A stretch of DNA of 55,345 nucleotides from Candidatus Zhuqueibacterota bacterium (lineage in GTDB: Bacteria > Zhuqueibacterota > Zhuqueibacteria > Oceanimicrobiales > Oceanimicrobiaceae): positions 1 through 55,345 of the forward strand of contig JAJDAF010000040.1 of NCBI GenBank assembly GCA_029261995.1, given 5' to 3'. Both the position numbers and the translations under genes were made by a program. Below the pieces are notes generated by a model that worked only from the letters and a program-made list of their open reading frames with translations, did no database searches and was not told the DNA's origin. Positions 16,018 to 25,157 of the stretch are shown one piece after another; position 1 is the stretch's first letter; each line of letters starts with the position of its first letter.

Positions 16018-17589
16018 CTACTTGGCATAGTCATATGAGCGGTACTCACGAATCACTGTTACTCGAATCTGGCCTGGAAACTCCATCTCGTCGCGCAACT
16101 TGCCGACGATGCTATCCGCCAAGACCTGTGCCTTGTTGTCGTCGATGAGCGAATGTTCGGCAAGGACCCTAATTTCGCGTCCCGCCTGCAGCGCGTAACT
16201 CTTGATCACGCCGGTAAACTCTTCACAAATACTTTCGAGTCGCTCCATGCGCTTCAGATAGTCTTTCAGCATTTCCTTTTGCGCCCCTGGCCTAGAGACG
16301 GACAGCGCGTCCGCCAGCCTGACAAGGATGGTGATTGGCGAAAGTGCCGTGGTTTCGTCAAATGTTGGGGATTGACTGATGATGGCGTTTTGTACAAACT
16401 CATTCTCCCCGAACTTCTTCGCTAACTCGGCGCCTATCTCAAAAAACGGACCGTCACCGTAATCTTCCGCGGTCCTCCCGATATCGTGCAGAAGACCGGC
16501 GCGTCTCGCCAGACCGACGTCCAGGTTCAGCATGGAAGCCATGCCCCCCGCAAGAATGGAGACTTCCTTTGAATGTTGAAGAAGATTCTGACCGTATGTC
16601 GTTCTGTACTGCTGCTTTCCCAGCAAACGGATCAACTCCCGGTGCATGCTGCTCGAGAGCCCCATATCCTGTATTGTCTGTTCGCCGGTGTTGAAGATTT
16701 GTTCATCCATATCTTCTTCAGTCTTGGCGACCACTTCTTCGATCCGGCCTGGATGGATACGGCCATCGTAAATCAATTTTTCCAAAGCCTGCCTGGCCAC
16801 CTCCCGCCGATGGGCATTGAAGCCCGAAAGCACCACCGTCTGAGGCGTATCATCAATCAGGACTTCAATACCAGTCGCGCCTTCAAACGCTCGGATGTTG
16901 CGCCCCTCACGACCAATTATTCGCCCTTTCATTTCATCATCGGGCAAGTTGACCAACGAGACAGTGCTATCCACCACATGGTTGACCGAACTTTGCTCAA
17001 GGGCCTGAATAATGATCTCGCGAGCTTCAGTTGTCGCGCGTTTCTTGGCCTGCTCGCGAATATCCCTGACCTCATCGGCGGTCTCCTGTTTGGCCTTTTC
17101 AAGGACATGCTGCATCTGAAGCTTCTTGGCCTCTTCAGAACTGAGGCCAGAGATCTGCTGCAGGCGGGAGTTTTCTTCCTGAATCAGTTTATCAAGCTCA
17201 TTCTCTTGCTTGCGAAGATCTTCCTGCTTGAGTTGCAGCTTCCGGCTTTGTTGATGGAGTGTTTCCTCTTTCTTGCTTAGAACATCGACTTTTCGGTCAA
17301 GGTTGAGTTCGCGATTTCCGAGCTGCTTCTCAAGTCGGCCCACGTCGTTTTGCTTCTGCTTAAGCTCTGACTCTACCTTTTGCCGTAGCTGAAAAATCTC
17401 TTCCTTCGCTTCGAGAAGTTTCTCCTGTTTGAAATTCTCACTTTCCAGCCTTGCGTCCTCAACGAATTTCTCAGCCAGGTCGGACGCCTTTGCGATTCTA
17501 CTTTGCCCGACTTTCTGACGCAACATCCAGCCCGCCAGAAAGCCCAGCCCTGCTGCAGCCAGTGCGAAAACTATCCATATTCCCGTCAT
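16018..17589 (-). CDS. rny: ribonuclease Y
   Basis: Membrane-anchored endoribonuclease that starts mRNA decay. The 523-residue chain has an N-terminal transmembrane helix (about 3-22), a long coiled coil (about 30-190), a KH RNA-binding domain (GRIIGREGRNIRAFEG, about 219-234) and an HD domain with HSKEVS and LLHDIGR motifs, ending in the typical FPGQIRVTVIRE(Y)R. Length and order match the family exactly. It lies between zapA and ymdB, a common arrangement. Any 6S RNA in the gap before it would share the zapA transcript. Confidence 0.97.
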   Translation of the reverse strand: MTGIWIVFALAAAGLGFLAGWMLRQKVGQSRIAKASDLAEKFVEDARLESENFKQEKLLEAKEEIFQLRQKVESELKQKQNDVGRLEKQLGNRELNLDRKVDVLSKKEETLHQQSRKLQLKQEDLRKQENELDKLIQEENSRLQQISGLSSEEAKKLQMQHVLEKAKQETADEVRDIREQAKKRATTEAREIIIQALEQSSVNHVVDSTVSLVNLPDDEMKGRIIGREGRNIRAFEGATGIEVLIDDTPQTVVLSGFNAHRREVARQALEKLIYDGRIHPGRIEEVVAKTEEDMDEQIFNTGEQTIQDMGLSSSMHRELIRLLGKQQYRTTYGQNLLQHSKEVSILAGGMASMLNLDVGLARRAGLLHDIGRTAEDYGDGPFFEIGAELAKKFGENEFVQNAIISQSPTFDETTALSPITILVRLADALSVSRPGAQKEMLKDYLKRMERLESICEEFTGVIKSYALQAGREIRVLAEHSLIDDNKAQVLADSIVGKLRDEMEFPGQIRVTVIREYRSYDYAK

Positions 17590-17732
17590 TTGGTACCCCG
17601 TAAGATGTTTGGTTGCAGTGCATTCTCCTGTTTGGCGAAGAACGCTAGCAAGACGAACTGATGCAAGACCACAAAAACCCAGGCAGGATGAAGGGAGGAG
17701 TGCGTCGATGCTATGGGGTCAGTCTCAAGTAA
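17590..17732 (-). ncRNA. ssrS: candidate 6S RNA in the zapA-rny gap
   Basis: A 143-base gap. On the minus strand ACCCC near its 5' end can pair with GGGGT near its 3' end, and inside that GCA-CTCCT can pair with AGGAG-AATGC, leaving unpaired stretches between: an irregular long hairpin. In many bacteria 6S RNA follows zapA. The placement fits, but I could not establish the central bubble, so this is tentative. Confidence 0.25.
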
Positions 17733-18035
17733 CTAGCTCTGGCTACCGATGGCCTCGTCAAGCTTCTCGGAGAGCCGAACAAGTCTGTCGGTAACCTGGC
17801 CGCCGCCCAAATCAGAATTCCTCGCCTGGAAAAGTTCGTCAGCGATATTGAGCGCCGCGAGAATGGCGACTTTGAGCGACGATTTGGCGCCGGTGCTCTG
17901 ATCGACCTCACGCATTTTCTGATCAACGTACTCGGCGACCCGCATAATGTACTCAGTCTCAGTCTCCGGGCCGCTTCTGATCGGATACTCGGTGCCAAAA
18001 ATGTTGATCTTCAGAACTCCACTTTCCTCTTTCAT
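17733..18035 (-). CDS. zapA: cell division protein ZapA
   Basis: A 100-residue ZapA: N-terminal beta-strand head (LKINIFGTEYPIRSG), a conserved EYIMRVAEYVDQKMREV helix and a C-terminal coiled coil (about 50-95). ZapA crosslinks FtsZ filaments at the Z-ring. It stands after a ZapB-like coiled-coil gene and before rny, an arrangement seen in several phyla. Confidence 0.9.
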   Translation of the reverse strand: MKEESGVLKINIFGTEYPIRSGPETETEYIMRVAEYVDQKMREVDQSTGAKSSLKVAILAALNIADELFQARNSDLGGGQVTDRLVRLSEKLDEAIGSQS

Positions 18036-18091
18036 TGCAATTGCTCAGGCATGACCGTGGATTTAGTGCCCAGGCAGACTCTTCGAAAACT

Positions 18092-18370
18092 CTAGAGCGC
18101 CTGCAATTCGTCAAGCTTGTTGAGCATTTGCTCAACCTTGCTTCTTATCTGTTCTTCCTTTTCCTTGCCCAGGGAAGATTCCTGCTGCACAAGTTTCAGG
18201 TTGTGATTTTCCTCCTTAAGTTGTCTAATGAGCGAATCTCTGGATTCTGCTTCACTCTTGAGTTCAGTCAACTCTTGCGTTAGAATGTCCTTCTCCGAGC
18301 GTAACGTTCCTATCAGCTCAACCGCTTGCGTTACTTTTCTATCGAGTATCTCTATTTGTTCGAGTTCCAT
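18092..18370 (-). CDS. ZapB-like coiled-coil protein
   Basis: A 92-residue, almost entirely coiled-coil protein (EQIEILDRKVTQAVELIG onward), with heptad spacing and many Glu, Lys and Gln. ZapB is a coiled-coil partner of ZapA, and the next gene is zapA, so a divisome role is likely by context. I chose ATG 18370 because GGAG stands 5 bases upstream; an ATG at 18391 overlaps the pheT stop in ATGA and would add 7 residues. Confidence 0.65.
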   Translation of the reverse strand: MELEQIEILDRKVTQAVELIGTLRSEKDILTQELTELKSEAESRDSLIRQLKEENHNLKLVQQESSLGKEKEEQIRSKVEQMLNKLDELQAL

Positions 18371-18387
18371 GATATCTCCATCTGTCG

Positions 18388-20766
18388 TCATGATCTCAGT
18401 TGTGCCGCATGCTCTGACCCCAACTTAGCAAGAATGCGTGACATTCTGCCGTCTACTTCATCCTCCGTTAGCGTGCGGTCCAGGGCATGAAACGTCAGGC
18501 CCAGCGCGATGCTTTTTTTATCGGGGCCGATTTGCTCGCTACGGAAGATGTCAAATATCTGCACATGCTTGAGCAGCTTGCCGCCTTCTTTCTTAACGGT
18601 CTCAAAAAGTTCGTTTGCGGCCAAACGGTTCTCAACCACAATGGCCAAATCTCTGCCAACCGGAGGAAACTTGGAAATCGGCCGAAACACTCTGCGTCCG
18701 CTACGGTGTTCGAGAAGGGCATTCAATTCCAGATCGAAAAAAAACACCGGTTGCTCTACTCCAGCCGAGCCAGCAACTTCACCTGCGATTTCCCCCAAAC
18801 AGCCAATCTCAACATCATCGACCACAATCTTCAACATGTCCTGGCCTGCAAACTTGGCGGAGGCCTTCTCAAACCGCCATCCGGCAAGGCCATTTCGGTT
18901 TAAAAGTTGTTCGATTGCGCCTTTTGCATCAAAAAAATCGACGGCATCCACTTTCGCCTTCCAACTGGAAGTTGCGGCAAGCCCGGTCAAAACGCCTGTC
19001 AAGCAATTGCGCTCTTGAATTTTCCCATTGACCGAGCAAAAAGTTGTTCCATGTTCAAATAGCTTCAAGTTTTTGTTTTGGCGATTGATATTCCATTTCA
19101 GAGTCTTCAGCAACTGGGGCAACAAACTGGGCCGCAGCGTTGCAAGATCCTCGCTGAGTGGATTGATAAGTCTGACCACACCGTCTCCGGTAGAGAAAAC
19201 AGATGCCTGTGACTCACTCATCAGATTGAATGTCACGACCTCGGAAAAACCCATCGCGACCAGAAACCGCTTGAAGCGGTCGATCGTTGCATCCTCATCA
19301 TCTCCCTGGTCCAGGTGATGCACCAGGGAGGAGAAGTCTGCCGGGATGTTGTCGTAGCCATACACTCTTCCGACTTCTTCAATCAGGTCGGCCTCGCGTT
19401 CAACATCGGGCCGAAAAGTAGGTACCGTGATCAGAAAACTTCCGTCGCTATCTACAACGCCAAATCCAAGATGCTGCAGTATCGTCTTGATTTCTTGAGA
19501 TTCGACCTGAACGCCAAGCAGAGAAGCAACACGCGCCGGCCTCAGTTCAACAGTTTTCGGCTCTATTTTTTGAGGATAGACATCCACGCGCCCCTGCGCG
19601 ATTTGGCCTCCGGCAAGGTCGGCTAGCAACTGTGCAGCTCGGTCCAGAGCCAGATGACAACCGTTTGGATCGACACCGCGCTCGAATCGTTTCGATGATT
19701 CGGTGCTTTGCCCAAGTTGTTTTGAAGACCTCCTGATGTTGACGGCATCAAAATAAGCACTTTCCAGCAGAACTCTGGTTGTCTCCGCGGAGACCTCTGA
19801 GTTTTGCCCACCCATGATTCCGCCCACAGCAACAGGTTTCTCCTTGTCGCAAATAAGCAGGCATTCGTTACGCAGAATGTGCGATTTGCCGTCAAGGGTC
19901 GTAAACTGTTCTCCTTCGGCCGCGCAGCGCACATGAATCTCGGCGCCAGCGAGCAAGTCGTAGTCAAACGCATGCAGAGGCTGCCCTGTTTCCATCATCA
20001 CAAAATTGGTGATGTCAACGACGTTGTTGATGGAGCGGATGCCAATTTGCTCCAGCCTCTGAACCAGCCATAGCGGCGAAGGACCAACTTTGATCTGGTC
20101 AATATAGCGAGCAGTGTACCTTGGGCACTTGGTTGCATCGTGAATTTGAATCTGAATCCGCTCATCCACCGAGGTCTGCGTTTCTTTGATGGGAATCCGC
20201 GGTACGCGAAACTGTGTGCGCTTGAAAGCCGCGAGGTCACGTGCGATGCCGATGGCGCCAAAACAATCGGGCCGGTTGGGCGTGACGTCGATATCGATGA
20301 TGACATCGTTGGTGTCTACGAGTTCCTGAAATGGCTGTCCGGGAGCGTAGCCATTTCCGAGCACCAGAATACCATCACTCTTGCTGGCCAGCCCCAACTC
20401 AGATTCAGAACAGATCATTCCGTTTGACTCGACACCGCGTATCTTCGAGGTGCGGATCTTGTGTCCGTCCGGGAGCTTGGTGCCGGAAGTCGCAACAGGC
20501 ACTATCTGGCCGGCAGCCACATTGTCCGCACCACAGACAATCGTCAGAACTTCAGCTCCGACATCAACCCGGCACACCGATAGCTTGTCTGCATTTTCAT
20601 GCGGTGACTTGTCGATCACCTTGCCGACCACGATACCATCAAAATGCTTCTTGTCGGGATGATACGAATCGACCTCGAGGCCAAGCATGGTGAGCTGTTC
20701 GACGAGTTTTTCGGGCTCGGCATCGAAGGCGACGAACTCCTTCAGCCAGTTGTACGTAACTTTCAT
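18388..20766 (-). CDS. pheT: phenylalanyl-tRNA synthetase beta chain
   Basis: A 792-residue PheRS beta subunit of the alpha2-beta2 enzyme that charges tRNA-Phe. Visible parts: N-terminal tRNA-binding/EMAP domain (about 40-150, FDGIVVGKVI...), B3/B4 editing domain (PNRPDCFGAIGIARDLAAF onward, with MMETGQPLHAFD), B5 (about 400-480), catalytic-like core (about 485-690) and the C-terminal anticodon-binding FDX-ACB domain (FPPVGRDLAIVV to the end). It is full length and follows pheS by 22 bases. Confidence 0.97.
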   Translation of the reverse strand: MKVTYNWLKEFVAFDAEPEKLVEQLTMLGLEVDSYHPDKKHFDGIVVGKVIDKSPHENADKLSVCRVDVGAEVLTIVCGADNVAAGQIVPVATSGTKLPDGHKIRTSKIRGVESNGMICSESELGLASKSDGILVLGNGYAPGQPFQELVDTNDVIIDIDVTPNRPDCFGAIGIARDLAAFKRTQFRVPRIPIKETQTSVDERIQIQIHDATKCPRYTARYIDQIKVGPSPLWLVQRLEQIGIRSINNVVDITNFVMMETGQPLHAFDYDLLAGAEIHVRCAAEGEQFTTLDGKSHILRNECLLICDKEKPVAVGGIMGGQNSEVSAETTRVLLESAYFDAVNIRRSSKQLGQSTESSKRFERGVDPNGCHLALDRAAQLLADLAGGQIAQGRVDVYPQKIEPKTVELRPARVASLLGVQVESQEIKTILQHLGFGVVDSDGSFLITVPTFRPDVEREADLIEEVGRVYGYDNIPADFSSLVHHLDQGDDEDATIDRFKRFLVAMGFSEVVTFNLMSESQASVFSTGDGVVRLINPLSEDLATLRPSLLPQLLKTLKWNINRQNKNLKLFEHGTTFCSVNGKIQERNCLTGVLTGLAATSSWKAKVDAVDFFDAKGAIEQLLNRNGLAGWRFEKASAKFAGQDMLKIVVDDVEIGCLGEIAGEVAGSAGVEQPVFFFDLELNALLEHRSGRRVFRPISKFPPVGRDLAIVVENRLAANELFETVKKEGGKLLKHVQIFDIFRSEQIGPDKKSIALGLTFHALDRTLTEDEVDGRMSRILAKLGSEHAAQLRS

Positions 20767-20788
20767 TTATGTCCAGATGACGGCTAGA

Positions 20789-21793
20789 TTAGAACTGATT
20801 CAGGAAGCGAATGTCATTCTCATAGAAATGACGAATATCATCAATCTTGTACTTCAACATTGCGATGCGTTCGATGCCCATACCAAAGGCGTAACCCGTA
20901 TACTTCTCGGAGTCAATGCCCACGCCTTCGAGTACATTAGGATCGACCATCCCCGATCCAAGAATTTCGAGCCATCCGAGTTTTTCGTCAAAATATACGT
21001 CCATTTCAGCGCTGGGCTCGGTGAACGGGAAAAAGCTGGGACGAAATCGAACTTTGGTTTGTTTGCCAAAAAGTCGCCTGGCGAAAGCAACCAGCGTGCC
21101 TTTCAGATGCGCAAGCGAGATGCCCTCGGCAATGGCCAGTCCCTCGACCTGGTGGAATTCAGGTGTGTGGGTTGCGTCCGGCGTATCCTTTCTAAAACAG
21201 CGGCCCGGAGCAATAATCCGGATTGGGGGTTGCGACTTCTCCATAGTCCGGATTTGAACGGGAGAGGTGTGGGTTCGCAAGAGAAGTCCGTGGTCCAGGT
21301 GCAAGGAGTCCTGAAGGTCCATGGCAGGGTGGTCTGCCGGAAAGTTCAGAGCCTGAAAATTGTAGTACGCCGTCTCGACCAGCGGGCCCGTTGCCACATC
21401 GAATCCCATTGTCGCTAAGATGGCCTTGACCTCATCAAGTACTTGCATGATTGGATTTCGATGTCCCAACTCATGCGCGGTGCCTGGCAGCGTCAAATCA
21501 TGCTGCAAAGAATCATCGCACGCACCATTGCCAGCAAACTTGCTCCTGAGGCCGTCAAGCTCTTGTTGGATGTGCTCTTTGAGAAGGTTGAGTTCGCCGC
21601 CGAGCTGGGGGCGTTCTTCAGCCGCAAGCGTCCCCATGCTCTTGAAGTAGGCGGAAATGCTACCTTTGCGCCCCAGATACTTGACGCGTACATCCTCCAC
21701 CGCATCAAGATCGGTGAGCGTGCTGACGTCACCGCCGAAGGCTACCCGCTCTGCTTTGAGTTTCTCCAGGATTTCAGTCAACGCCGCAGACAT
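20789..21793 (-). CDS. pheS: phenylalanyl-tRNA synthetase alpha chain
   Basis: The 334-residue catalytic subunit. Residues 1-85 form the N-terminal coiled coil; the class II core shows motif 2 (RTHTSPVQIRTM, then CFRKDTPDATHTPEFHQVEG) and motif 3 (GMGIERIAMLKYKIDDIRHF). It pairs with PheT and lies in the thrS-infC-rpmI-rplT-pheST order common to many bacteria. Confidence 0.97.
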   Translation of the reverse strand: MSAALTEILEKLKAERVAFGGDVSTLTDLDAVEDVRVKYLGRKGSISAYFKSMGTLAAEERPQLGGELNLLKEHIQQELDGLRSKFAGNGACDDSLQHDLTLPGTAHELGHRNPIMQVLDEVKAILATMGFDVATGPLVETAYYNFQALNFPADHPAMDLQDSLHLDHGLLLRTHTSPVQIRTMEKSQPPIRIIAPGRCFRKDTPDATHTPEFHQVEGLAIAEGISLAHLKGTLVAFARRLFGKQTKVRFRPSFFPFTEPSAEMDVYFDEKLGWLEILGSGMVDPNVLEGVGIDSEKYTGYAFGMGIERIAMLKYKIDDIRHFYENDIRFLNQF

Positions 21794-21801
21794 TGCGCTG
21801 A

Positions 21802-22149
21802 TTAACCCTGAACTTTCTGAATCAAGCTCTTGAAGCCTTCCGGGTCCTGAACAGCAAGGTCAGCCAAGACCTTACGATTGATTTCAACATTATTTCGTTT
21901 CAGGGCGCTGATGAAAGTGGAATAAGACAAACCATTTTCGCGAACGGCAGCGTTGATGCGCGCGATCCACAAACGCCTGAACTCGCGCTTTTTTTGTCTC
22001 CGGTCACGATACGAATATTGCAGCGCCTTATCGACGCTCTCCATGGCAGTGCGAATCAGTTTGCTCTTACCACCACGAAAGCCTTTTGCTTTCTTCAGGA
22101 TTTTCTTGTGCCGCTTGTGTCCTGGCACATTGTATGTTGCTCTGGGCAT
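21802..22149 (-). CDS. rplT: 50S ribosomal protein L20
   Basis: 115 residues, full length, beginning [20 protein letters not shown], with the basic N-terminal tail and the [17 protein letters not shown] region. L20 is an early assembly protein of the large subunit and represses its own operon in several bacteria by binding the leader; no such leader structure was checked here. It lies between rpmI and pheS. Confidence 0.98.
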   Translation of the reverse strand: MPRATYNVPGHKRHKKILKKAKGFRGGKSKLIRTAMESVDKALQYSYRDRRQKKREFRRLWIARINAAVRENGLSYSTFISALKRNNVEINRKVLADLAVQDPEGFKSLIQKVQG

Positions 22150-22163
22150 TCTATTCCTCCGTA

Positions 22164-22358
22164 CTAGGCGAGTAGCATCTTATTGACCCTGTGCTCGTCA
22201 GCAACTGCAACCAACGTGGAGGATCTCAAATTTCTCTTGGTTTTTCTGTTCTTCTTCGTCAAAATATGACTCTTGCCAGCTTTGTGGCGCTTAATCCTTC
22301 CGGACCCGGTGACCTTGAAACGCTTCATGGCTCCGCGATTGGATTTCATTTTCGGCAT
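22164..22358 (-). CDS. rpmI: 50S ribosomal protein L35
   Basis: 64 residues, full length: [20 protein letters not shown] and a basic C-terminus with [13 protein letters not shown]. It sits between infC and rplT with a 14-base gap to L20. Confidence 0.98.
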   Translation of the reverse strand: MPKMKSNRGAMKRFKVTGSGRIKRHKAGKSHILTKKNRKTKRNLRSSTLVAVADEHRVNKMLLA

Positions 22359-22369
22359 CGCTTCTCCAA

Positions 22370-22879
22370 CTATTTCTTGGTTAAATACATGATCATGAAT
22401 CGACCTTCCATCGAGGGTGCCTTCTCTACTTTAGCAAGGTCGTCTAGCTCTTCTGCCAACCGATTCAACTTTACTCTTGCAAACTCCTGGTGTGCCATCT
22501 CGCGCCCCCGAAACATGATGGTCACCTTCACCTTGTTGCCCTTCTCCAAAAATTTGCGAGCATGATTGATTTTGAAATTGAAGTCGTGGTCCTCAGTTTT
22601 CGGTCTCATTCGTATCTCTTTGAGGCTGACCACGTGCTGCTTCTTCTTTGTCGCCTTATCCTTCTTGCTCTGCTTGTACTTGAACTTTCCAAAGTCCATA
22701 ATCTTGCAGACCGGCGGCGCTGCTTCAGACGCAACTTCGACCAAATCCAGGCCCTGGCTTCTTGCCATATCTAGAGCCTCAACGGTCTCGATCACCCCAA
22801 TTTGCTCCCCATCCGCGCCGATTACGCGTACCTGAGGTGCTACAATGTTGTCATTGAGCTTGGTGTTTTTTTTCTTAAT
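22370..22879 (-). CDS. infC: translation initiation factor IF-3 (AUU start)
   Basis: IF-3 keeps ribosomal subunits apart and checks start codons. From the first ATG only 141 residues are read, cutting off the conserved N-terminus. The frame continues upstream through [20 protein letters not shown], typical of the IF-3 N-terminal domain, back to an ATT at 22877-22879 with AAAGGG 9 bases before it. AUU is the classical autoregulated infC start, giving 169 residues. The C-terminal domain ([20 protein letters not shown]) is intact. The thrS stop is 20 bases upstream. Confidence 0.93.
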   Translation of the reverse strand: MKKKNTKLNDNIVAPQVRVIGADGEQIGVIETVEALDMARSQGLDLVEVASEAAPPVCKIMDFGKFKYKQSKKDKATKKKQHVVSLKEIRMRPKTEDHDFNFKINHARKFLEKGNKVKVTIMFRGREMAHQEFARVKLNRLAEELDDLAKVEKAPSMEGRFMIMYLTKK

Positions 22880-22898
22880 AGCTAATATCCCTTTCTAT

Positions 22899-24842
22899 TT
22901 ATGACACCGACTTTTGCTCGATTTCCTTCAGGATGCCGGAAGAAAACTCGGTAAAATCCATCTTGCCGACATCCCCGACTTTGTGCTTACGAACAGAAAC
23001 CTTCTTGGCGTCTACCTCCTGCTTCCCAACCACCAACATGTATGGAATCTTTTGAGTTTCAGCTTCCCGAATCTTGCGGCCTATCTTCTCGTTACGCTGA
23101 TCAACCTCGACCCGTATGCCCAAACTCTTTAAACGTGAGCCTACATCCTGAGCATAGGGCAAATAGTCATCAGAAATCGGCAAAACGATGACCTGGACAG
23201 GTGCAAGCCAGACAGGAAACGCACCAGCAAAATGCTCTATCAAAATGGCCATGAAGCGTTCCAGCGAGCCAAACGGCGCGCGATGGATCACCACAGGGCG
23301 ATGCTTCTGGTTATCGGCGCCAATGTATTCGAGTTCGAAACGCTCCGGCATGACATAATCGACCTGCACTGTACCCAACTGCCAACTTCTGCCGAGTGCG
23401 TCCTTAATTATGAAGTCAAGCTTAGGGCCGTAAAAAGCAGCTTCGCCCTCAGCCACCACATAGTCGAGACCACTCGCGTCCGCTGCGTCCTGAATGTCAG
23501 CCTGCGCCCGCTCCCAGGACTCGTCCGTGCCGCCGTACTTGCCCTTGTCATTGGGGTCCCGATATGAAAGCTGAGTCCGAAAGTCCTCGAAACCCAGGGT
23601 GGAAAACACCAGCTTTATCAAATCGATGACATCCACAAGCTCATCGCGCAACTGGTCTTGTCTGACGAACATATGGGAGTCGTCAACGGTGAAACTCCGC
23701 ACCCTCGTCAAACCATTAAGCTCACCAGATTGTTCGTAGCGATAGACGGTACCAAATTCGGCCAAACGAATGGGCAGATCGCGATAGCTTCGGGGTTTCG
23801 AAGCATATATTTGAAAATGATGCGGACAATTCATCGGCTTCAGCAAGTACTCCTGCTCGTCCGCCTTTACCGGAGCAAACTGACTATCCTGATAGTAGGG
23901 ATAGTGACCGCTCGTCTTATACAATTCCAGATTGCCGATGTGCGGCGTGATAACAGGCTGATAGCCTCTTTGCACCTGCTCGGCCTTCAGAAAGCCCTCG
24001 AGCGTCTCTCGCACGATGGTTCCCTTGGGTAGCCAGAGTGGCAAGCCACTGCCTACTTTGGGCGTCAACAGGAAAAGTTCAAGCTCACGCCCAAGCTTCT
24101 TGTGGTCTCTTTTCTTAGCCTCTTCCAGCGCAACCAAGTGCTCATCCAACTGCTTCTTCTTGGGAAAAGAGACGCCATAAATACGCTGTAACTGCTGGTT
24201 TTTTTCATTTCCGCGCCAATACGCGCCGGCAATGCTCAGTAGCTTGAAATTCTTGATCTTACCCGTCGATGGGATGTGAGGACCGCGACAGAGATCCACG
24301 AAATCGCCCTCGGCGTAGGTGCTGGCGAGTTCATCTTCCATGTCCTGCAGCAACTCGACCTTGTAACGATCTTTGCCAGCGAACATCGAGGCCGCCTCAT
24401 CCTTCGTGTGCTCATTGCGCAGAAACGGGCGGTCAGCAGCGATAATTTCCTGCATCTTGCTCTCGATTCGCCCCAAGTCATCAGGCGTGATCCTGGAATC
24501 GATATCGATATCATAGTAGAACCCGGTCTCAATCGCCGGGCCCACTCCAAACTGCGCCTCCGGATACAACTCTTTCACCGCATGAGCCATAATATGGGAA
24601 GTGCTGTGCCAGAATGTATTCAACCCTTCCGGGTCGTCATGCGTCACAAGCTGAACATCGGCATCATTTTCGATGGGGCAGTTCAGATCGATTGACTTGC
24701 CATCGACTTTGGCTATTACGGTCTTTTCCAGGAGCGAGCGACTGCCAATATCTTGAAGAATATCTTGCGGACAAGCTCCTTTTGGGAAGGACCGGGCGTT
24801 GCCGTCGGGAAACCTGATCTGAATGGTGCTATTGTCTGACAT
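22899..24842 (-). CDS. thrS: threonyl-tRNA synthetase
   Basis: A full-length 647-residue class II synthetase: TGS domain (about 1-62), editing domain with HSTSHIMAHAV (His pair) and CRGPHIPSTG, catalytic core with zinc-site cysteine in LKPMNCPHHFQIY, motif 2 (RLAEFGTVYRYEQSGELNGL) and motif 3 (HRAPFGSLERFMAIL), then the anticodon-binding domain (PVWLAPVQVIVLPIS onward). It heads the infC-rpmI-rplT-pheST block and follows tRNA-Val. Confidence 0.98.
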   Translation of the reverse strand: MSDNSTIQIRFPDGNARSFPKGACPQDILQDIGSRSLLEKTVIAKVDGKSIDLNCPIENDADVQLVTHDDPEGLNTFWHSTSHIMAHAVKELYPEAQFGVGPAIETGFYYDIDIDSRITPDDLGRIESKMQEIIAADRPFLRNEHTKDEAASMFAGKDRYKVELLQDMEDELASTYAEGDFVDLCRGPHIPSTGKIKNFKLLSIAGAYWRGNEKNQQLQRIYGVSFPKKKQLDEHLVALEEAKKRDHKKLGRELELFLLTPKVGSGLPLWLPKGTIVRETLEGFLKAEQVQRGYQPVITPHIGNLELYKTSGHYPYYQDSQFAPVKADEQEYLLKPMNCPHHFQIYASKPRSYRDLPIRLAEFGTVYRYEQSGELNGLTRVRSFTVDDSHMFVRQDQLRDELVDVIDLIKLVFSTLGFEDFRTQLSYRDPNDKGKYGGTDESWERAQADIQDAADASGLDYVVAEGEAAFYGPKLDFIIKDALGRSWQLGTVQVDYVMPERFELEYIGADNQKHRPVVIHRAPFGSLERFMAILIEHFAGAFPVWLAPVQVIVLPISDDYLPYAQDVGSRLKSLGIRVEVDQRNEKIGRKIREAETQKIPYMLVVGKQEVDAKKVSVRKHKVGDVGKMDFTEFSSGILKEIEQKSVS

Positions 24843-24875
24843 CTCTTGAATGTGCCCGGTCTGGATGAAAAAAAG

Positions 24876-24949
24876 TGGGCGCTACTGGATTTGAACCAGT
24901 GACCCCTTGCATGTCAAGCAAGTACTCTAACCAACTGAGCTAAGCGCCC
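24876..24949 (-). tRNA. tRNA-Val (anticodon GAC)
   Basis: A 74-base cloverleaf: acceptor GGGCGCT/AGCGCCC with A73, D arm GCTC...GAGT, anticodon stem CTTGC/GCAAG with loop TTGACAT (anticodon GAC, Val codons GUC/GUU), T arm CTGG-TTCAAAT-CCAG. CCA is not encoded; a T7 run follows directly. Confidence 0.95.
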
Positions 24950-24959
24950 AAACCAAACT

Positions 24960-24992
24960 AAAAAAGCGCGCCATAAATAAAATGGCAACGCT
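24960..24992 (-). terminator. Rho-independent terminator behind lipA
   Basis: On the minus strand AGCG-TT-GCCAT pairs with ATGGC-G-CGCT around a 7-base loop, followed by six T. It ends about 10 bases before tRNA-Val, so the tRNA promoter must overlap or precede the hairpin. Confidence 0.6.
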
Positions 24993-25157
24993 CTTTGTTT
25001 CATTTATTTATAACACTATGTTTTTGAAATTTTGATATAGTCTGATAAATCCTATGCGGCCCAGATGACCAAATATCAGCGCAAAGATAACAGGAAATGC
25101 CCAAAAAGTCAAGACATTTCTCACGCGTAAATGCAATATTCTTCAGATATTCGAAAT
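24993..25157. other. intergenic between lipA stop and its terminator
   Basis: AT-rich, no gene. On the minus strand TTATAAAT near 25006-25013 could be a -10 for the tRNA-Val/thrS transcript, but no good -35 is seen. Confidence 0.35.

Noticed and set aside
16573-17280. 235-codon plus frame opposite rny
   Set aside because: Antisense shadow of a well-supported RNase Y coding region.
20687-21418. 243-codon plus frame opposite pheS and the start of pheT
   Set aside because: Antisense shadow; both synthetase genes are certain.
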